Below, piece after piece: positions 1-7,813 of a stretch of 64,000 bases of DNA (positions are counted from its first letter, which is position 1; each line of letters begins with the position of its first letter). Origin of the DNA: an uncultured Oscillospiraceae bacterium. GTDB lineage: Bacteria; Bacillota; Clostridia; Oscillospirales; Oscillospiraceae. The DNA is taken from contig CAJTUD010000007.1 of NCBI GenBank assembly GCA_910579725.1, positions 10,595 to 74,594 of the forward strand. Direction: 5' to 3'. Position numbers and translations under genes: made by a program. The notes beneath the pieces are model-generated. The model saw nothing but the letters and a program-made list of their open reading frames with translations, ran no database searches and was not told the DNA's origin.

Positions 1-68
1 GTTTTAGAGGGGACATTCCAATCCCGTGACGCGGTCTTCCGCCTTGCGGGCAGAAACAAGGAGCAGCT

Positions 69-698
69 ATGACCGACCCGTACGAAGTCTTGAATATTCC
101 CAGCACCGCCACTGACGAGGAGATCAAGAAGGCATACCGAGAGCTGGCCCGAAAGTACCATCCGGACAATTATCACGACAATCCTCTGGCGGATCTGGCT
201 CAGGAGAAGATGAAGGAGATCAACGCCGCCTATGACGCGATTCAGCGCCAGCGGAGCGGACGAAGCGCCAGCGGCGGCAGCGCCTATGCCCGGCAGAGCT
301 ATACGGACTATCAGCGGCAATCTGCGGGCAGTCCCGCCTTTCAGCAGGTGCGCATGGCCATCAACCGCAACGACCTTGGGATGGCGGAGCAGCTGCTTGA
401 CCGGATGGACGATCACAACGGGGAGTGGAACTTTCTCAAGGGAACAATCTGCTATCGCCGGGGCTGGGTGGATGAAGCGCGGCGGTACTATCAGACTGCC
501 TGCCAGATGAATCCCGGCAGCGCGGAGTTCCGGCAGGCGCTGAACTTTGTGGAGAATAATCAGGCGGGATACCGTCCGGAGGGCTATGAGGTGTTTACCT
601 CCGGCTGCAGCGGGGACAATCTGTGCGGAAGGCTGGCATGTACCTACCTGATGTGCAATCTGTGCGGCTTTGGTGGAATGCGCTTTTTCTGCTGCTGA
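69..698 (+). CDS. J-domain (DnaJ-like) protein with Cys-rich tail
   Basis: 209 residues. The N-terminal 65 residues form a J domain with the HPD triad at residues 31-33, the motif that stimulates Hsp70 ATPase. There is no G/F region or zinc-finger region of classical DnaJ. Residues about 90-165 look helical and TPR-like (repeated ALxxxxxNPG patterns). The last 35 residues carry seven cysteines, including CGRLAC and a terminal FCC, of unknown role; metal binding or membrane association is possible. The ATG is preceded by AAGGAGCAG. It is probably a specialised co-chaperone and not the main DnaJ. The gene lies 40 bases ahead of yicC in the same direction. The 68 bases before it show nothing recognisable. 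Confidence 0.85.
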   Translation: MTDPYEVLNIPSTATDEEIKKAYRELARKYHPDNYHDNPLADLAQEKMKEINAAYDAIQRQRSGRSASGGSAYARQSYTDYQRQSAGSPAFQQVRMAINRNDLGMAEQLLDRMDDHNGEWNFLKGTICYRRGWVDEARRYYQTACQMNPGSAEFRQALNFVENNQAGYRPEGYEVFTSGCSGDNLCGRLACTYLMCNLCGFGGMRFFCC

Positions 699-738
699 GA
701 GGAAGCGGCGTAGACATAACTAAGAGGGGGAACCGGAT

Positions 739-1626
739 TTGATCAAGAGCATGACTGGCTACGGCCGGGCCCGCCGGACCATTGACGGGCGGGATATCAC
801 GGTGGAGGTCCGCAGCGTCAACAACCGCTATCTGGACTGCTCGGTGAAAATGCCGCGGGCATATATTTTTGCGGAGGACGCCGTCAAGGGCCTGGTGCAG
901 AAAAATGTCAGCCGGGGCAAAGTGGATGTGTTCGTCGCCGTGGATTCCATAGGGGTGGAGGAAACGGTGGTCGCCGTCAACGAGACCCTGGCGAAGAGCT
1001 ACATTGAGGCGCTGAAAAAGTTGTACAATCTGGGCGATGGCAGGTGGGTGAAGGGTAGCTTCTATGCCACCGATCTGGCCCGCCTGCCGGATGTGCTGGC
1101 CATCACCAAGGCGGAGGAGGATCTGGAGTCCCTCTCCGCCAGCCTGTGCGAGGTGACGGAGGAAGCCCTTGCCGCCCACGCGGCTATGAGGGGGAAAGAG
1201 GGGGAAAAGCTGGCCGCTGATGTTTACCGCCGGCTGGATGCCATCGAAGCTCTTACCGCCCGGGTGGAGGAGCGCTCCCCACAGACGGTGGCGGAGTACC
1301 GGGAGAAGCTGCTGGCCAGAATGAATGAGGTGCTCCAGAGCGCCACGGTGGATGAGAGTCGCATTCTCACCGAGGCGGCCATCTTTGCCGACAAGGTGGC
1401 GGTAGACGAGGAGACAGTGCGCCTGCGCAGCCATCTGGCCCAGCTGCGGGAGATGCTGCAAAGCCGGGAGCCTGTAGGACGGAAGCTGGACTTCCTTATC
1501 CAGGAGGTCAACCGGGAATCCAACACCATCGGTTCCAAGTGCAGCGACGTACAGATTGCCCGGGACGTAGTGGAGCTGAAGGCGGAGATTGAGAAAATCC
1601 GGGAGCAGGTGCAGAATATTGAGTAG
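739..1626 (+). CDS. yicC: YicC-family endoribonuclease
   Basis: 295 residues, normal length for the YicC/YloC family. It opens with the family signature IKSMTGYGRA and ends with the conserved C-terminal (DUF1732) block GRKLDFLIQEVNRE. Family members are endoribonucleases (YicC in E. coli, YloC in B. subtilis). The start is TTG with a GAGGGGG Shine-Dalgarno sequence 8 bases upstream. The stop overlaps the likely TTG start of remA, so the two are translationally coupled. This is the first gene of the conserved yicC-remA-gmk-rpoZ cluster. Identification is firm; the native RNA target is not visible from sequence. Confidence 0.93.
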   Translation: MIKSMTGYGRARRTIDGRDITVEVRSVNNRYLDCSVKMPRAYIFAEDAVKGLVQKNVSRGKVDVFVAVDSIGVEETVVAVNETLAKSYIEALKKLYNLGDGRWVKGSFYATDLARLPDVLAITKAEEDLESLSASLCEVTEEALAAHAAMRGKEGEKLAADVYRRLDAIEALTARVEERSPQTVAEYREKLLARMNEVLQSATVDESRILTEAAIFADKVAVDEETVRLRSHLAQLREMLQSREPVGRKLDFLIQEVNRESNTIGSKCSDVQIARDVVELKAEIEKIREQVQNIE

Positions 1627-1891
1627 AGAAAATGAGCTGGTGAGCATTGGTTATGGCGGCATGGTGTCCGCCGGACGTCTGATCGCGGTGGTGGGACCGG
1701 ATTCCGCTCCGGTCAAGCGGCTGATTTCTGAGGCCCGGGAGCGCAGCATGCTTATTGATGCCACCTTTGGCCGCAAGACGGCGGCGGTGCTGGTGATGGA
1801 CAGCGATCATGTGATCCTCTCCGGCCTGCCTCTGGAGAAGCTGGCCCCCCGGTTCGGCGTGGATCCCACTGTATTGGAGGAGGATGAGTGA
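1619..1891 (+). CDS. remA: RemA-family (DUF370) DNA-binding regulator
   Basis: 90 residues from the TTG at 1619, which overlaps the yicC stop; a GTG at 1640 is an alternative start. The core matches RemA: IGYGGMVSAGRLIAVVGPDSAPVKR, given here in short form as IGYGG, SAGRLIAVV and SAPVKR, followed by MLIDATFGRKTAAVLVMDS. RemA in B. subtilis is a ring-forming DNA-binding activator of biofilm matrix and osmoprotection genes. In Clostridia the gene is retained in this yicC-remA-gmk position even without the Bacillus matrix operons, so its regulon here is unknown. The stop codon overlaps the gmk start by one base. The family call is secure, but function is transferred from Bacillus. Confidence 0.88.
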   Translation: MSRENELVSIGYGGMVSAGRLIAVVGPDSAPVKRLISEARERSMLIDATFGRKTAAVLVMDSDHVILSGLPLEKLAPRFGVDPTVLEEDE

Positions 1892-2484
1892 TGAAGAGAG
1901 GAAAGACATTTATCATCTGCGGCCCTTCCGGCGTGGGGAAAGGCACCGTGGTGGTCCGTCTGCTGGCCAGCGATCCCACGCTGTACTTCTCCGTATCCGC
2001 TACCACCAGGGCGCCCCGCCCCGGCGAGGTGGATGGTATGCACTACCATTTCCTTACCATGGAGCAGTTTGAAAAATGGATCGAGGAGGACCAGTTTCTG
2101 GAGCACGCCCAGTTTGTGGGCAACCGGTATGGCACGCCGCAGCTGTACGTGGATAAGGCCATGGACCAGGGCAGAGATGTGCTGCTGGACATTGAGATTC
2201 AGGGCGCGGAGCAGGTGAAACGCAAGCGGCCGGAGACGGTGCGTATCTATGTGGCTCCCCCCAGCTGGGCGGAGCTGGAGCGGCGTCTCATCGGCCGGGG
2301 CACCGAGGATATGGAAAAAGTGCGGTCCCGTCTGGTCCGGGGCAAGGAGGAGTTTGCCGCCGCCAAGGACTTTGACTATTTTGTCATCAACGATACGGTG
2401 GATCACGCTGTGGATGAGATCCGCGCCATCATGGTGGCGGAGCATTGCCGCCCGGATGAGCGAATTGCGCTGATTGACCAATAG
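1891..2484 (+). CDS. gmk: Guanylate kinase
   Basis: 197 residues from ATG 1891 (a GTG one codon upstream is less likely). It phosphorylates GMP to GDP with ATP, in the cytosol. The P-loop GPSGVGKGT is at residues 11-19. The GMP-binding block SVSATTRAPRPGEVDG and the lid region follow, with DILLDIEIQGAEQ-type Walker B context (VLLDIEIQGA). Length is standard. It overlaps the stop of remA by one base in the arrangement TGATG. Its neighbours rpoZ and priA are the usual Firmicutes partners; pairing with rpoZ links GMP supply and (p)ppGpp-related genes. No oddities seen. Confidence 0.96.
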   Translation: MKRGKTFIICGPSGVGKGTVVVRLLASDPTLYFSVSATTRAPRPGEVDGMHYHFLTMEQFEKWIEEDQFLEHAQFVGNRYGTPQLYVDKAMDQGRDVLLDIEIQGAEQVKRKRPETVRIYVAPPSWAELERRLIGRGTEDMEKVRSRLVRGKEEFAAAKDFDYFVINDTVDHAVDEIRAIMVAEHCRPDERIALIDQ

Positions 2485-2495
2485 GAGGGGCACTG

Positions 2496-2639
2496 ATGAA
2501 GCTGGGCGAGATCAGTAGCCAGAATATGTGCCTTTTGTTTACCGTCGAGGATATTGACAAAGAATACCGGAGTATAGTATCTTTGGACGCGCGGTCAATA
2601 TATGATTCACTGCGCCGGCCGGCAGCGCCGTCTGTCTGA
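2496..2639 (+). CDS. Possible 47-residue small protein between gmk and rpoZ
   Basis: An open frame of 47 codons that starts with ATG 5 bases after a strong TAGGAGGGG Shine-Dalgarno sequence, directly after gmk, and ends with TGA. The product would begin MKLGEISSQN and contains VEDIDKEYRS and DARSIYDSL; it is mostly helical and polar with no signal peptide. I do not recognise a family. Against it: a good -35/-10 pair for rpoZ lies inside the frame, so the ribosome site could be a decayed remnant (coaBC is missing from this neighbourhood). It could be a real small gene, a leader, or a gene fragment. Confidence 0.4.
   Translation: MKLGEISSQNMCLLFTVEDIDKEYRSIVSLDARSIYDSLRRPAAPSV
2554..2583 (+). 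promoter_or_regulatory. Candidate sigma-A promoter for rpoZ
   Basis: TTGACA at 2554-2559 and TATCTT at 2578-2583, separated by 18 bases, with TATAGT overlapping just upstream. It sits inside the small open frame after gmk and would give rpoZ a leader of about 105 bases. The -35 hexamer is perfect; the -10 is weak. Confidence 0.4.
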
Positions 2640-2694
2640 GGAGTTTTCCCAAACTATAACTATTTCAAATCTATCAAAAAGGAATGATATCATT

Positions 2695-2913
2695 ATGATG
2701 CTCTATCCCGCTATGAACAAGCTGACCGCCAATGTACCCAACCGCTACCTGCTGGTGAATGTGGTGGCCCGCCGGGCCCGCCAGATTGCCCAGGAGGCGG
2801 AGGACCTGGGAGAAAAGACCGACGTGAAGCCCGTAACCCTGGCGATCAAGGAAGTGGCTGACGGCAAAATCTCCGCCGCCGCGTCGGATATTGAGATCAA
2901 GGACGTAGAATAA
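2695..2913 (+). CDS. rpoZ: RNA polymerase omega subunit
   Basis: 72 residues from ATG 2695; the next codon is also ATG (2698), and either may be used given AAGGAA about 10 bases upstream. The protein contains MLYPAMNKLTANVPNRYLLV and the omega signature VVARRARQIAQEAED, then VTLAIKEVADGKI. Omega binds the beta-prime C-terminal tail and helps assemble RNA polymerase. It follows gmk as in most Firmicutes. coaBC, which is normally next, is absent and priA follows instead. A hairpin with a U-rich tail lies between rpoZ and priA. Confidence 0.93.
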   Translation: MMLYPAMNKLTANVPNRYLLVNVVARRARQIAQEAEDLGEKTDVKPVTLAIKEVADGKISAAASDIEIKDVE

Positions 2914-2922
2914 TTTCCCCGA

Positions 2923-2943
2923 AAGCGGCTGCCGCCGCTTTTT
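2923..2943 (+). terminator. Hairpin with U tract between rpoZ and priA
   Basis: AAGCGGC (2923-2929), loop TGCC, GCCGCTT (2934-2940) followed by TTT. It is 20 bases ahead of the priA start, so it could end the gmk-rpoZ transcript or partly attenuate priA expression. Confidence 0.6.
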
Positions 2944-2964
2944 GCGCGAAAAGAGGAGAATCCC

Positions 2965-5418
2965 ATGGAACTGGCCAGCATTGCCCGGGTGGCCGTCAGC
3001 GCCGCCACCTATACCATCGATAAGCCCTATGACTACCTGATCCCGGAGAAGCTGCTGGAGAAGGTCCGGCCGGGCGTGCGTGTCGCGGTTCCCTTTGGCA
3101 GAGGCAACAAGGCCAGCGAGGGCTTCGTTCTTGCTGTTGGACAGGACAGCAAGCGGGGAGAGCTGAAGGCTGTTGGAGAGGTCCTGGATGGCGAAAGCGT
3201 TCTGAGCCCCCGGCAGATCAAGCTGGCTCTCTGGCTCCGGGAGCGGTATTTCTGTACCTTGTACAATGCGGTGAAGGTGCTGCTGCCCGCCGGATTGTGG
3301 TACCGGCTGCGGGAGGTCTGCACGCTGGCGGTGGACCGGGAGACCGCCCTGAAGGCCGGAGCCAACGAGAAGGAGAGCCGGATTCTGGAGACCCTGGTGT
3401 CCCATGGCGGCAGCGCAGAGCTGGAGACGCTGCGCCTTGCCTGCGGCGAGGGTGCGGCGGCTGTAGTACGGGAGCTTCACCGGCGGGGCGCCGTCACCGT
3501 TGAGGCTGCCGCCGGACGCAGGGTTTCCGACAAGCAGGCCAGCCGGATTTCCCTGGCGGTATCAGCGGAGGAAGCGCTGGCGGCTGTAGAGCCCAGGCGG
3601 CGCAGTGCGCCCATGCGTTATGAGGTTATCCGGCTACTGTGCTCTGCCGGCCCTGCGTTGTCCGGCGATGTCTGCTACTTCACCGGCGCATCCATGCGGA
3701 CACTGCAGAGCCTGGAGAAAAGCGGACTGGTGACGTTTTCCCAGGTGGAGGTTCTGCGGGTGCCCCGGCCGGAGGCGGCGGAGGGCGGCCCTATCGTTCT
3801 CACCGGGGAGCAGCAGGCGGCCTATGACGGGATTCTCGCCCGGCTGGACGAGGGGAAGGCATCCTGTGCCCTGCTCTACGGAGTCACCGGCAGCGGAAAA
3901 ACCTCCGTTTATATCCGGCTTCTCCAGGAGGTGGTCCGTCGGGGGAAGCAGGGCATGATTCTGGTGCCGGAGATCGCACTGACGCCCCAGATGATGGCCA
4001 GATTTACCGCGTATTTCGGGGACCGGGTGGTGATGCTTCACAGCGGCCTGCGCATGACGGAGCGCTATGACCAGTGGAAACGGATCCGGCGGGGCGAGGT
4101 AGACATTGTCCTGGGGACCCGAAGCGCGGTATTTGCACCTCTGGAAAACCTGGGAATGATTATCCTGGACGAGGAACACGAGAGCAGCTACCAGTCGGAG
4201 AATCCTCCCCGGTATCACGCCAGGGATGTGGCAAAATTCCTCTGCTCCCAGCAGGAGGCTGTGCTGGTGCTGGGCTCCGCCACGCCTTCGGTGGAGACTA
4301 CCTTTCAGGCCCAGAAGGGCGTATATCAGAAGCTGATCCTCCGCTCCCGCTTCAACCGGCAGCCGCTGCCCAGGGTGGTGATTGCCGATATGCGGGAGGA
4401 GGTCCGGGCCGGCAACGCCGGTATGATCAGTATGCCTCTTCGCCGGGAGCTGGCGGAGAATCTCCAGCGCGGGGAGCAGAGCATTTTGTTTCTCAACCGC
4501 CGTGGCAGCAGCCGGATGCTGTTGTGCGGAGAGTGCGGGGAGGCGCCGCAGTGTCCCCGATGCAGCGTGCCGCTCACCTACCACAGCGCCAACGGGCGGC
4601 TGATGTGCCACTACTGCGGCCACTCGGAGCGCACACCGGGACAGTGCCCGGAGTGCGGCGGACTGATGAAGCAGATTGGTGCTGGCACGCAGAAGGTGGA
4701 AGAGGAGCTCGGGCAGCTGTTTCCCCAGATCCCGGTCCTTCGGATGGATGCGGACACGGTGTCCGGGAATCATGAAGCGCTGCTGGAGCGCTTTGACAAA
4801 GAGAAAATTCCCATTCTTCTGGGCACCCAGATGGTGGCCAAGGGACTGGATTTTGAAAATGTGACACTGGTGGGCGTTGTGTCGGCGGACCTGAGCTTGT
4901 ACATCGACAACTACCATGCTGCGGAACGGACTTTCAGCCTGCTGACTCAGGTGGTGGGCCGGGCTGGCCGGGGCAGCAAGGACGGCCGTGCGGTGATCCA
5001 GACCTTCACCCCGGACAACGAGGTCATCACCAGTGCCGCCGCCCAGGATTACAACAGCTTTTACGCTTCGGAGATCCGCATCCGCCGCGCCAGGCGGTAC
5101 CCGCCCTTTGCGGATATCTTCACTCTGACTGTGTCCGGTCCGGAGGAGGGCGCGGCGCTTCGCGCCGCCGCTCAGCTGCGGGAAGCCATGCGCGGCGGAG
5201 TACGGTATCCCACGGCGGCAAATATGTCGGTAGAAATTCTGGGGCCCGCTCCGGCCCCCATCGTGAAGGTCAACAACCGGTACCGGTACCGCGTGTTCTG
5301 GATCGGAAAAAACGATCACACGACCAGAGAATTGATATCCTATTACATTCGCGCCTTTCATCAAAACAAGGAAAACAGAGGGATGAATCTGTTTGTGGAC
5401 TGCAACGCAGACGACTAG
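2965..5418 (+). CDS. priA: Primosomal helicase PriA (N')
   Basis: 817 residues, full length. PriA is a superfamily 2 3'-5' DNA helicase that reloads the replisome at stalled forks. The N-terminal 3' DNA-binding domain begins with IARVAVSAATYTIDKPYDYL-like sequence (VAVSAATYTIDKPYDY). Walker A is GVTGSGKTSVY near residue 306 and Walker B is LDEEHE. Between the helicase lobes, residues about 515-565 hold the zinc-binding segment with CGECG, CPRC, CHYCG and CPECG pairs. Motifs VVGRAGR and LLGTQMVAKGLDF are present. The start is ATG behind AAGAGGAG. It precedes def-fmt as is usual in Firmicutes. Confidence 0.96.
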   Translation: MELASIARVAVSAATYTIDKPYDYLIPEKLLEKVRPGVRVAVPFGRGNKASEGFVLAVGQDSKRGELKAVGEVLDGESVLSPRQIKLALWLRERYFCTLYNAVKVLLPAGLWYRLREVCTLAVDRETALKAGANEKESRILETLVSHGGSAELETLRLACGEGAAAVVRELHRRGAVTVEAAAGRRVSDKQASRISLAVSAEEALAAVEPRRRSAPMRYEVIRLLCSAGPALSGDVCYFTGASMRTLQSLEKSGLVTFSQVEVLRVPRPEAAEGGPIVLTGEQQAAYDGILARLDEGKASCALLYGVTGSGKTSVYIRLLQEVVRRGKQGMILVPEIALTPQMMARFTAYFGDRVVMLHSGLRMTERYDQWKRIRRGEVDIVLGTRSAVFAPLENLGMIILDEEHESSYQSENPPRYHARDVAKFLCSQQEAVLVLGSATPSVETTFQAQKGVYQKLILRSRFNRQPLPRVVIADMREEVRAGNAGMISMPLRRELAENLQRGEQSILFLNRRGSSRMLLCGECGEAPQCPRCSVPLTYHSANGRLMCHYCGHSERTPGQCPECGGLMKQIGAGTQKVEEELGQLFPQIPVLRMDADTVSGNHEALLERFDKEKIPILLGTQMVAKGLDFENVTLVGVVSADLSLYIDNYHAAERTFSLLTQVVGRAGRGSKDGRAVIQTFTPDNEVITSAAAQDYNSFYASEIRIRRARRYPPFADIFTLTVSGPEEGAALRAAAQLREAMRGGVRYPTAANMSVEILGPAPAPIVKVNNRYRYRVFWIGKNDHTTRELISYYIRAFHQNKENRGMNLFVDCNADD

Positions 5419-5424
5419 CATTCC

Positions 5425-5569
5425 GCCAAGCCAGAAAATTGCATTTGTCTTTGGGTAGGATTTCCGCATGGCTTCGCTGCCGTTCTTGGTGGGCGTCAGC
5501 CCACCGGCGTTTTCCGCCTCGCTCTGCAAAAATCCTGCTCCCAATTCAATCTGCAATTTCTGACTTGGC
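5425..5569. repeat. 145-bp imperfect palindromic element (REP/MITE-like)
   Basis: The ends GCCAAGCCAGAAAATTGCA (5425 on) and TGCAATTTCTGACTTGGC (to 5569) are near-perfect inverted copies. Internal matches include AGGATTT with AAATCCT, and the apex is the perfect hairpin GGTGGGC-GTCA-GCCCACC. It fills most of the priA-def gap and has no coding potential. Only one copy is visible here. The form is that of dispersed palindromic elements, and I believe similar elements recur in Oscillospiraceae, but that is from memory and unverified. Downstream of it are two small hairpins, AAATGGC/GCCATTT (5591-5609) and GGGAA/TTCCC, before def. Confidence 0.55.
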
Positions 5570-5662
5570 AGAGTATTAGGGCGTGTTTGAAAATGGCAGG
5601 ACGCCATTTACCAACCAAACCCCGGGGAAGTTTATTCCCGGCAGTAGGAGGATAAAATAACG

Positions 5663-6160
5663 ATGGCTATCAGAAGAATTGTCATCCAAGGTGACGACCG
5701 CCTTGGGAAGCGGTGCCGCCCGGTGACGGATTTCAACAAGCGCCTGCATGATCTTCTTGACGACATGAAGGAAACTCTGGCGGAGGCCCAGGGGGCGGGG
5801 CTGGCGGCTCCGCAGGTAGGCGTTCTCCGCCGGGCGGTGGTGATCGCTGGGGATGGGGACGACATGCTGGAGCTGGTGAACCCGGAGATTCTGGAGCAGA
5901 GCGGCCAGCAAACCAGCCCGGAGGGATGCCTCAGCGTTCCTGGCAAGTGGGGGATGGTTACGCGGCCCAATTTTGTCCGTATCCGGGCCCAGGACCGCTA
6001 TGGCGAATGGTTCGAGGCCGAGGGGGAGGAGCTGATGGCCCGCTGCTTCTGCCATGAGCTGGAGCACCTGGACGGACACCTCTATGTGGAGCGCATAGAC
6101 CATTTCCTCAGCGAGGAGGAACTGGAAGCCTACTATCAGTCCCAGGAAGAGGAGGAGTAA
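5663..6160 (+). CDS. def: Peptide deformylase
   Basis: 165 residues. It removes the formyl group from the N-terminal Met of new proteins, a metal-dependent reaction. All three family motifs are present: GLAAPQVG (46-53), EGCLS (87-91, metal-binding Cys) and HELEH (131-135, two metal His and the catalytic Glu). The C-terminus is extended by an acidic tail ending EEEE. The start ATG follows GTAGGAGGATA. It stands four bases before fmt, so formylation and deformylation are encoded together. Confidence 0.96.
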   Translation: MAIRRIVIQGDDRLGKRCRPVTDFNKRLHDLLDDMKETLAEAQGAGLAAPQVGVLRRAVVIAGDGDDMLELVNPEILEQSGQQTSPEGCLSVPGKWGMVTRPNFVRIRAQDRYGEWFEAEGEELMARCFCHELEHLDGHLYVERIDHFLSEEELEAYYQSQEEEE

Positions 6161-6163
6161 GGC

Positions 6164-7081
6164 ATGCGCGTGGTATTCATGGGAACCCCGGCCTTTGCTG
6201 TGTCAGTCCTCCGCCGTCTGGTGGAGGACCACTGGGACGTTGTGGCCGCCTATACCCAGCCGGACAAACCGAAGAACCGCGGAATGAAATTGATTCCAAC
6301 ACCTGTCAAGGAATATGCCATGACACAGAATATTCCCGTTTACCAGCCCGCGTCCTGCCGGGACGAGGCAGTGTGGGAGGAGCTGCGGGCGCTGGAGCCG
6401 GATGTGATCCTGGTAGCCGCCTACGGAAAGCTGCTGCCTCAGGAGCTGTTGGATATTCCCAGGACAGCGATGCTCAATGTGCACTCCTCGCTGCTGCCCC
6501 AATACCGGGGAGCCGCGCCCATCAACTGGGCCATTCTGAACGGCGATCAGGAAACCGGCGTCACCATTCAATACATGGCCTCGGAGCTTGATGCCGGAGA
6601 CATTCTTCTGACCAGGAAAACGGCTATTGATCCTCAGGAAGACGCATCCCAGCTTTATGACCGTCTGGCGGAGCTGGGCGGCGAGGCCGCCAGCGAAGCG
6701 CTGTCGCTGCTGGAGCGGGGGAAAGCGCCCCGGGAGCCACAGGTATACGGGCCCCAGTATCAGTACGCTTCCATGCTTTCGCGGGAAATGTCCCCGCTGC
6801 GGTGGGAGAAGCCGGCGGAGGCCCTGGTAAATCAGATTCGCGGACTGATTCCCTGGCCTTGCGCCACAACGGATGTGGCCGGAGTGCGGTGGAAGGTTTT
6901 CCGCGCCCACGCAGGGGAAAGCACAGGCGAAGCGCCGGGGACGGTTCTCTCCGCAGATCAGCGGGGAATTTCCGTGGCCTGCGGAGACGGAAGGGCACTG
7001 GTCATCACGGAGCTCCAGGCGGATGGAGGGCGGCGCATGGCTGCCGCCGACTATCTGCGGGGGCATCCGCTGGGACGGTAG
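6164..7081 (+). CDS. fmt: Methionyl-tRNA formyltransferase
   Basis: 305 residues. It transfers formyl from 10-formyl-tetrahydrofolate to Met-tRNA(fMet) for translation initiation. The N-terminal Rossmann domain begins VVFMGTPAFAVSVL and includes the catalytic and folate-binding region with HSSLLPQYRGAAPINW near residues 107-122 and the following NGDQETGVTI. The C-terminal OB-like domain runs from about residue 205. The gene follows def by three bases and is very likely co-transcribed. Length and motifs are normal. Confidence 0.96.
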   Translation: MRVVFMGTPAFAVSVLRRLVEDHWDVVAAYTQPDKPKNRGMKLIPTPVKEYAMTQNIPVYQPASCRDEAVWEELRALEPDVILVAAYGKLLPQELLDIPRTAMLNVHSSLLPQYRGAAPINWAILNGDQETGVTIQYMASELDAGDILLTRKTAIDPQEDASQLYDRLAELGGEAASEALSLLERGKAPREPQVYGPQYQYASMLSREMSPLRWEKPAEALVNQIRGLIPWPCATTDVAGVRWKVFRAHAGESTGEAPGTVLSADQRGISVACGDGRALVITELQADGGRRMAAADYLRGHPLGR

Positions 7082-7108
7082 CTTCTGTCAACAGGAAGGA
7101 AGGAAAAC

Positions 7109-7813
7109 GTGTATTTCTATTATGACGCGATTTATTGGATTTTGTTGATTCCTGTGCTGATTCTCTCCGTGTATGCGCAGATCAAGGTCAGCTCCAGCTT
7201 CAGCCGCTACAGCCGGGAGCGCAGCCGCCGGGGTATCACCGGGGCGCAGGCGGCCTATGAGGTTCTCCGGGCCAATGGCGTTCGGGATGTAGCCATCCGG
7301 CCTTGCCGGGGAAAGCTGACGGATCACTATGATCCCCGGGACAATACCATTTACCTCTCGGAGCCGGTGTATAATGCTGCCACAGTGGCCGCGGTGGGCG
7401 TTGCCGCCCACGAGGCGGGCCACGCGGTGCAGTACGCTGTGGGTTATGGTCCGGTGAAGGTCCGCTCCGCCATTATTCCCGTTACCCAGTTCGGCTCACA
7501 ATTTGCCTTTGTTGCGCTGATGCTGGGGATTGCTCTGTATTTGCAGCCTCTTTTCCTGGTGGGCATCGTGTTGTTTGGGCTGACGACGCTGTTTCAGCTG
7601 GTGACGCTGCCGGTGGAGTTTGACGCGTCTGCCCGGGCTCTGGGGACTATCGACGGCGCGGGGCTTCTGGACGAGGAGGAGCGCAGGGGAGCCAGAAAGG
7701 TTCTCACCGCGGCGGCGCTGACCTATGTGGCGGCGCTGCTGATGAGTCTGCTCCAGCTGCTGCGGTACCTGCTGATTTTTGCCGGACGGGACGGCGGCAG
7801 GAGGCGGAATTGA
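7109..7813 (+). CDS. YugP-family membrane zinc metallopeptidase
   Basis: 234 residues, GTG start behind GGAAGGAAAAC. Membrane segments are evident at residues about 3-22 (IYWILLIPVLILSVYAQ), 140-180 (two strongly hydrophobic helices) and near the C-terminus. The zinc site is HEAGH in VGVAAHEAGHAVQYA, and FDASARAL is the usual third-ligand context for this family. B. subtilis YugP is the named relative, and its substrate is not established. Insertion between fmt and rsmB is common in Clostridia. The stop overlaps the rsmB ATG by one base. Confidence 0.85.
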   Translation: MYFYYDAIYWILLIPVLILSVYAQIKVSSSFSRYSRERSRRGITGAQAAYEVLRANGVRDVAIRPCRGKLTDHYDPRDNTIYLSEPVYNAATVAAVGVAAHEAGHAVQYAVGYGPVKVRSAIIPVTQFGSQFAFVALMLGIALYLQPLFLVGIVLFGLTTLFQLVTLPVEFDASARALGTIDGAGLLDEEERRGARKVLTAAALTYVAALLMSLLQLLRYLLIFAGRDGGRRRN

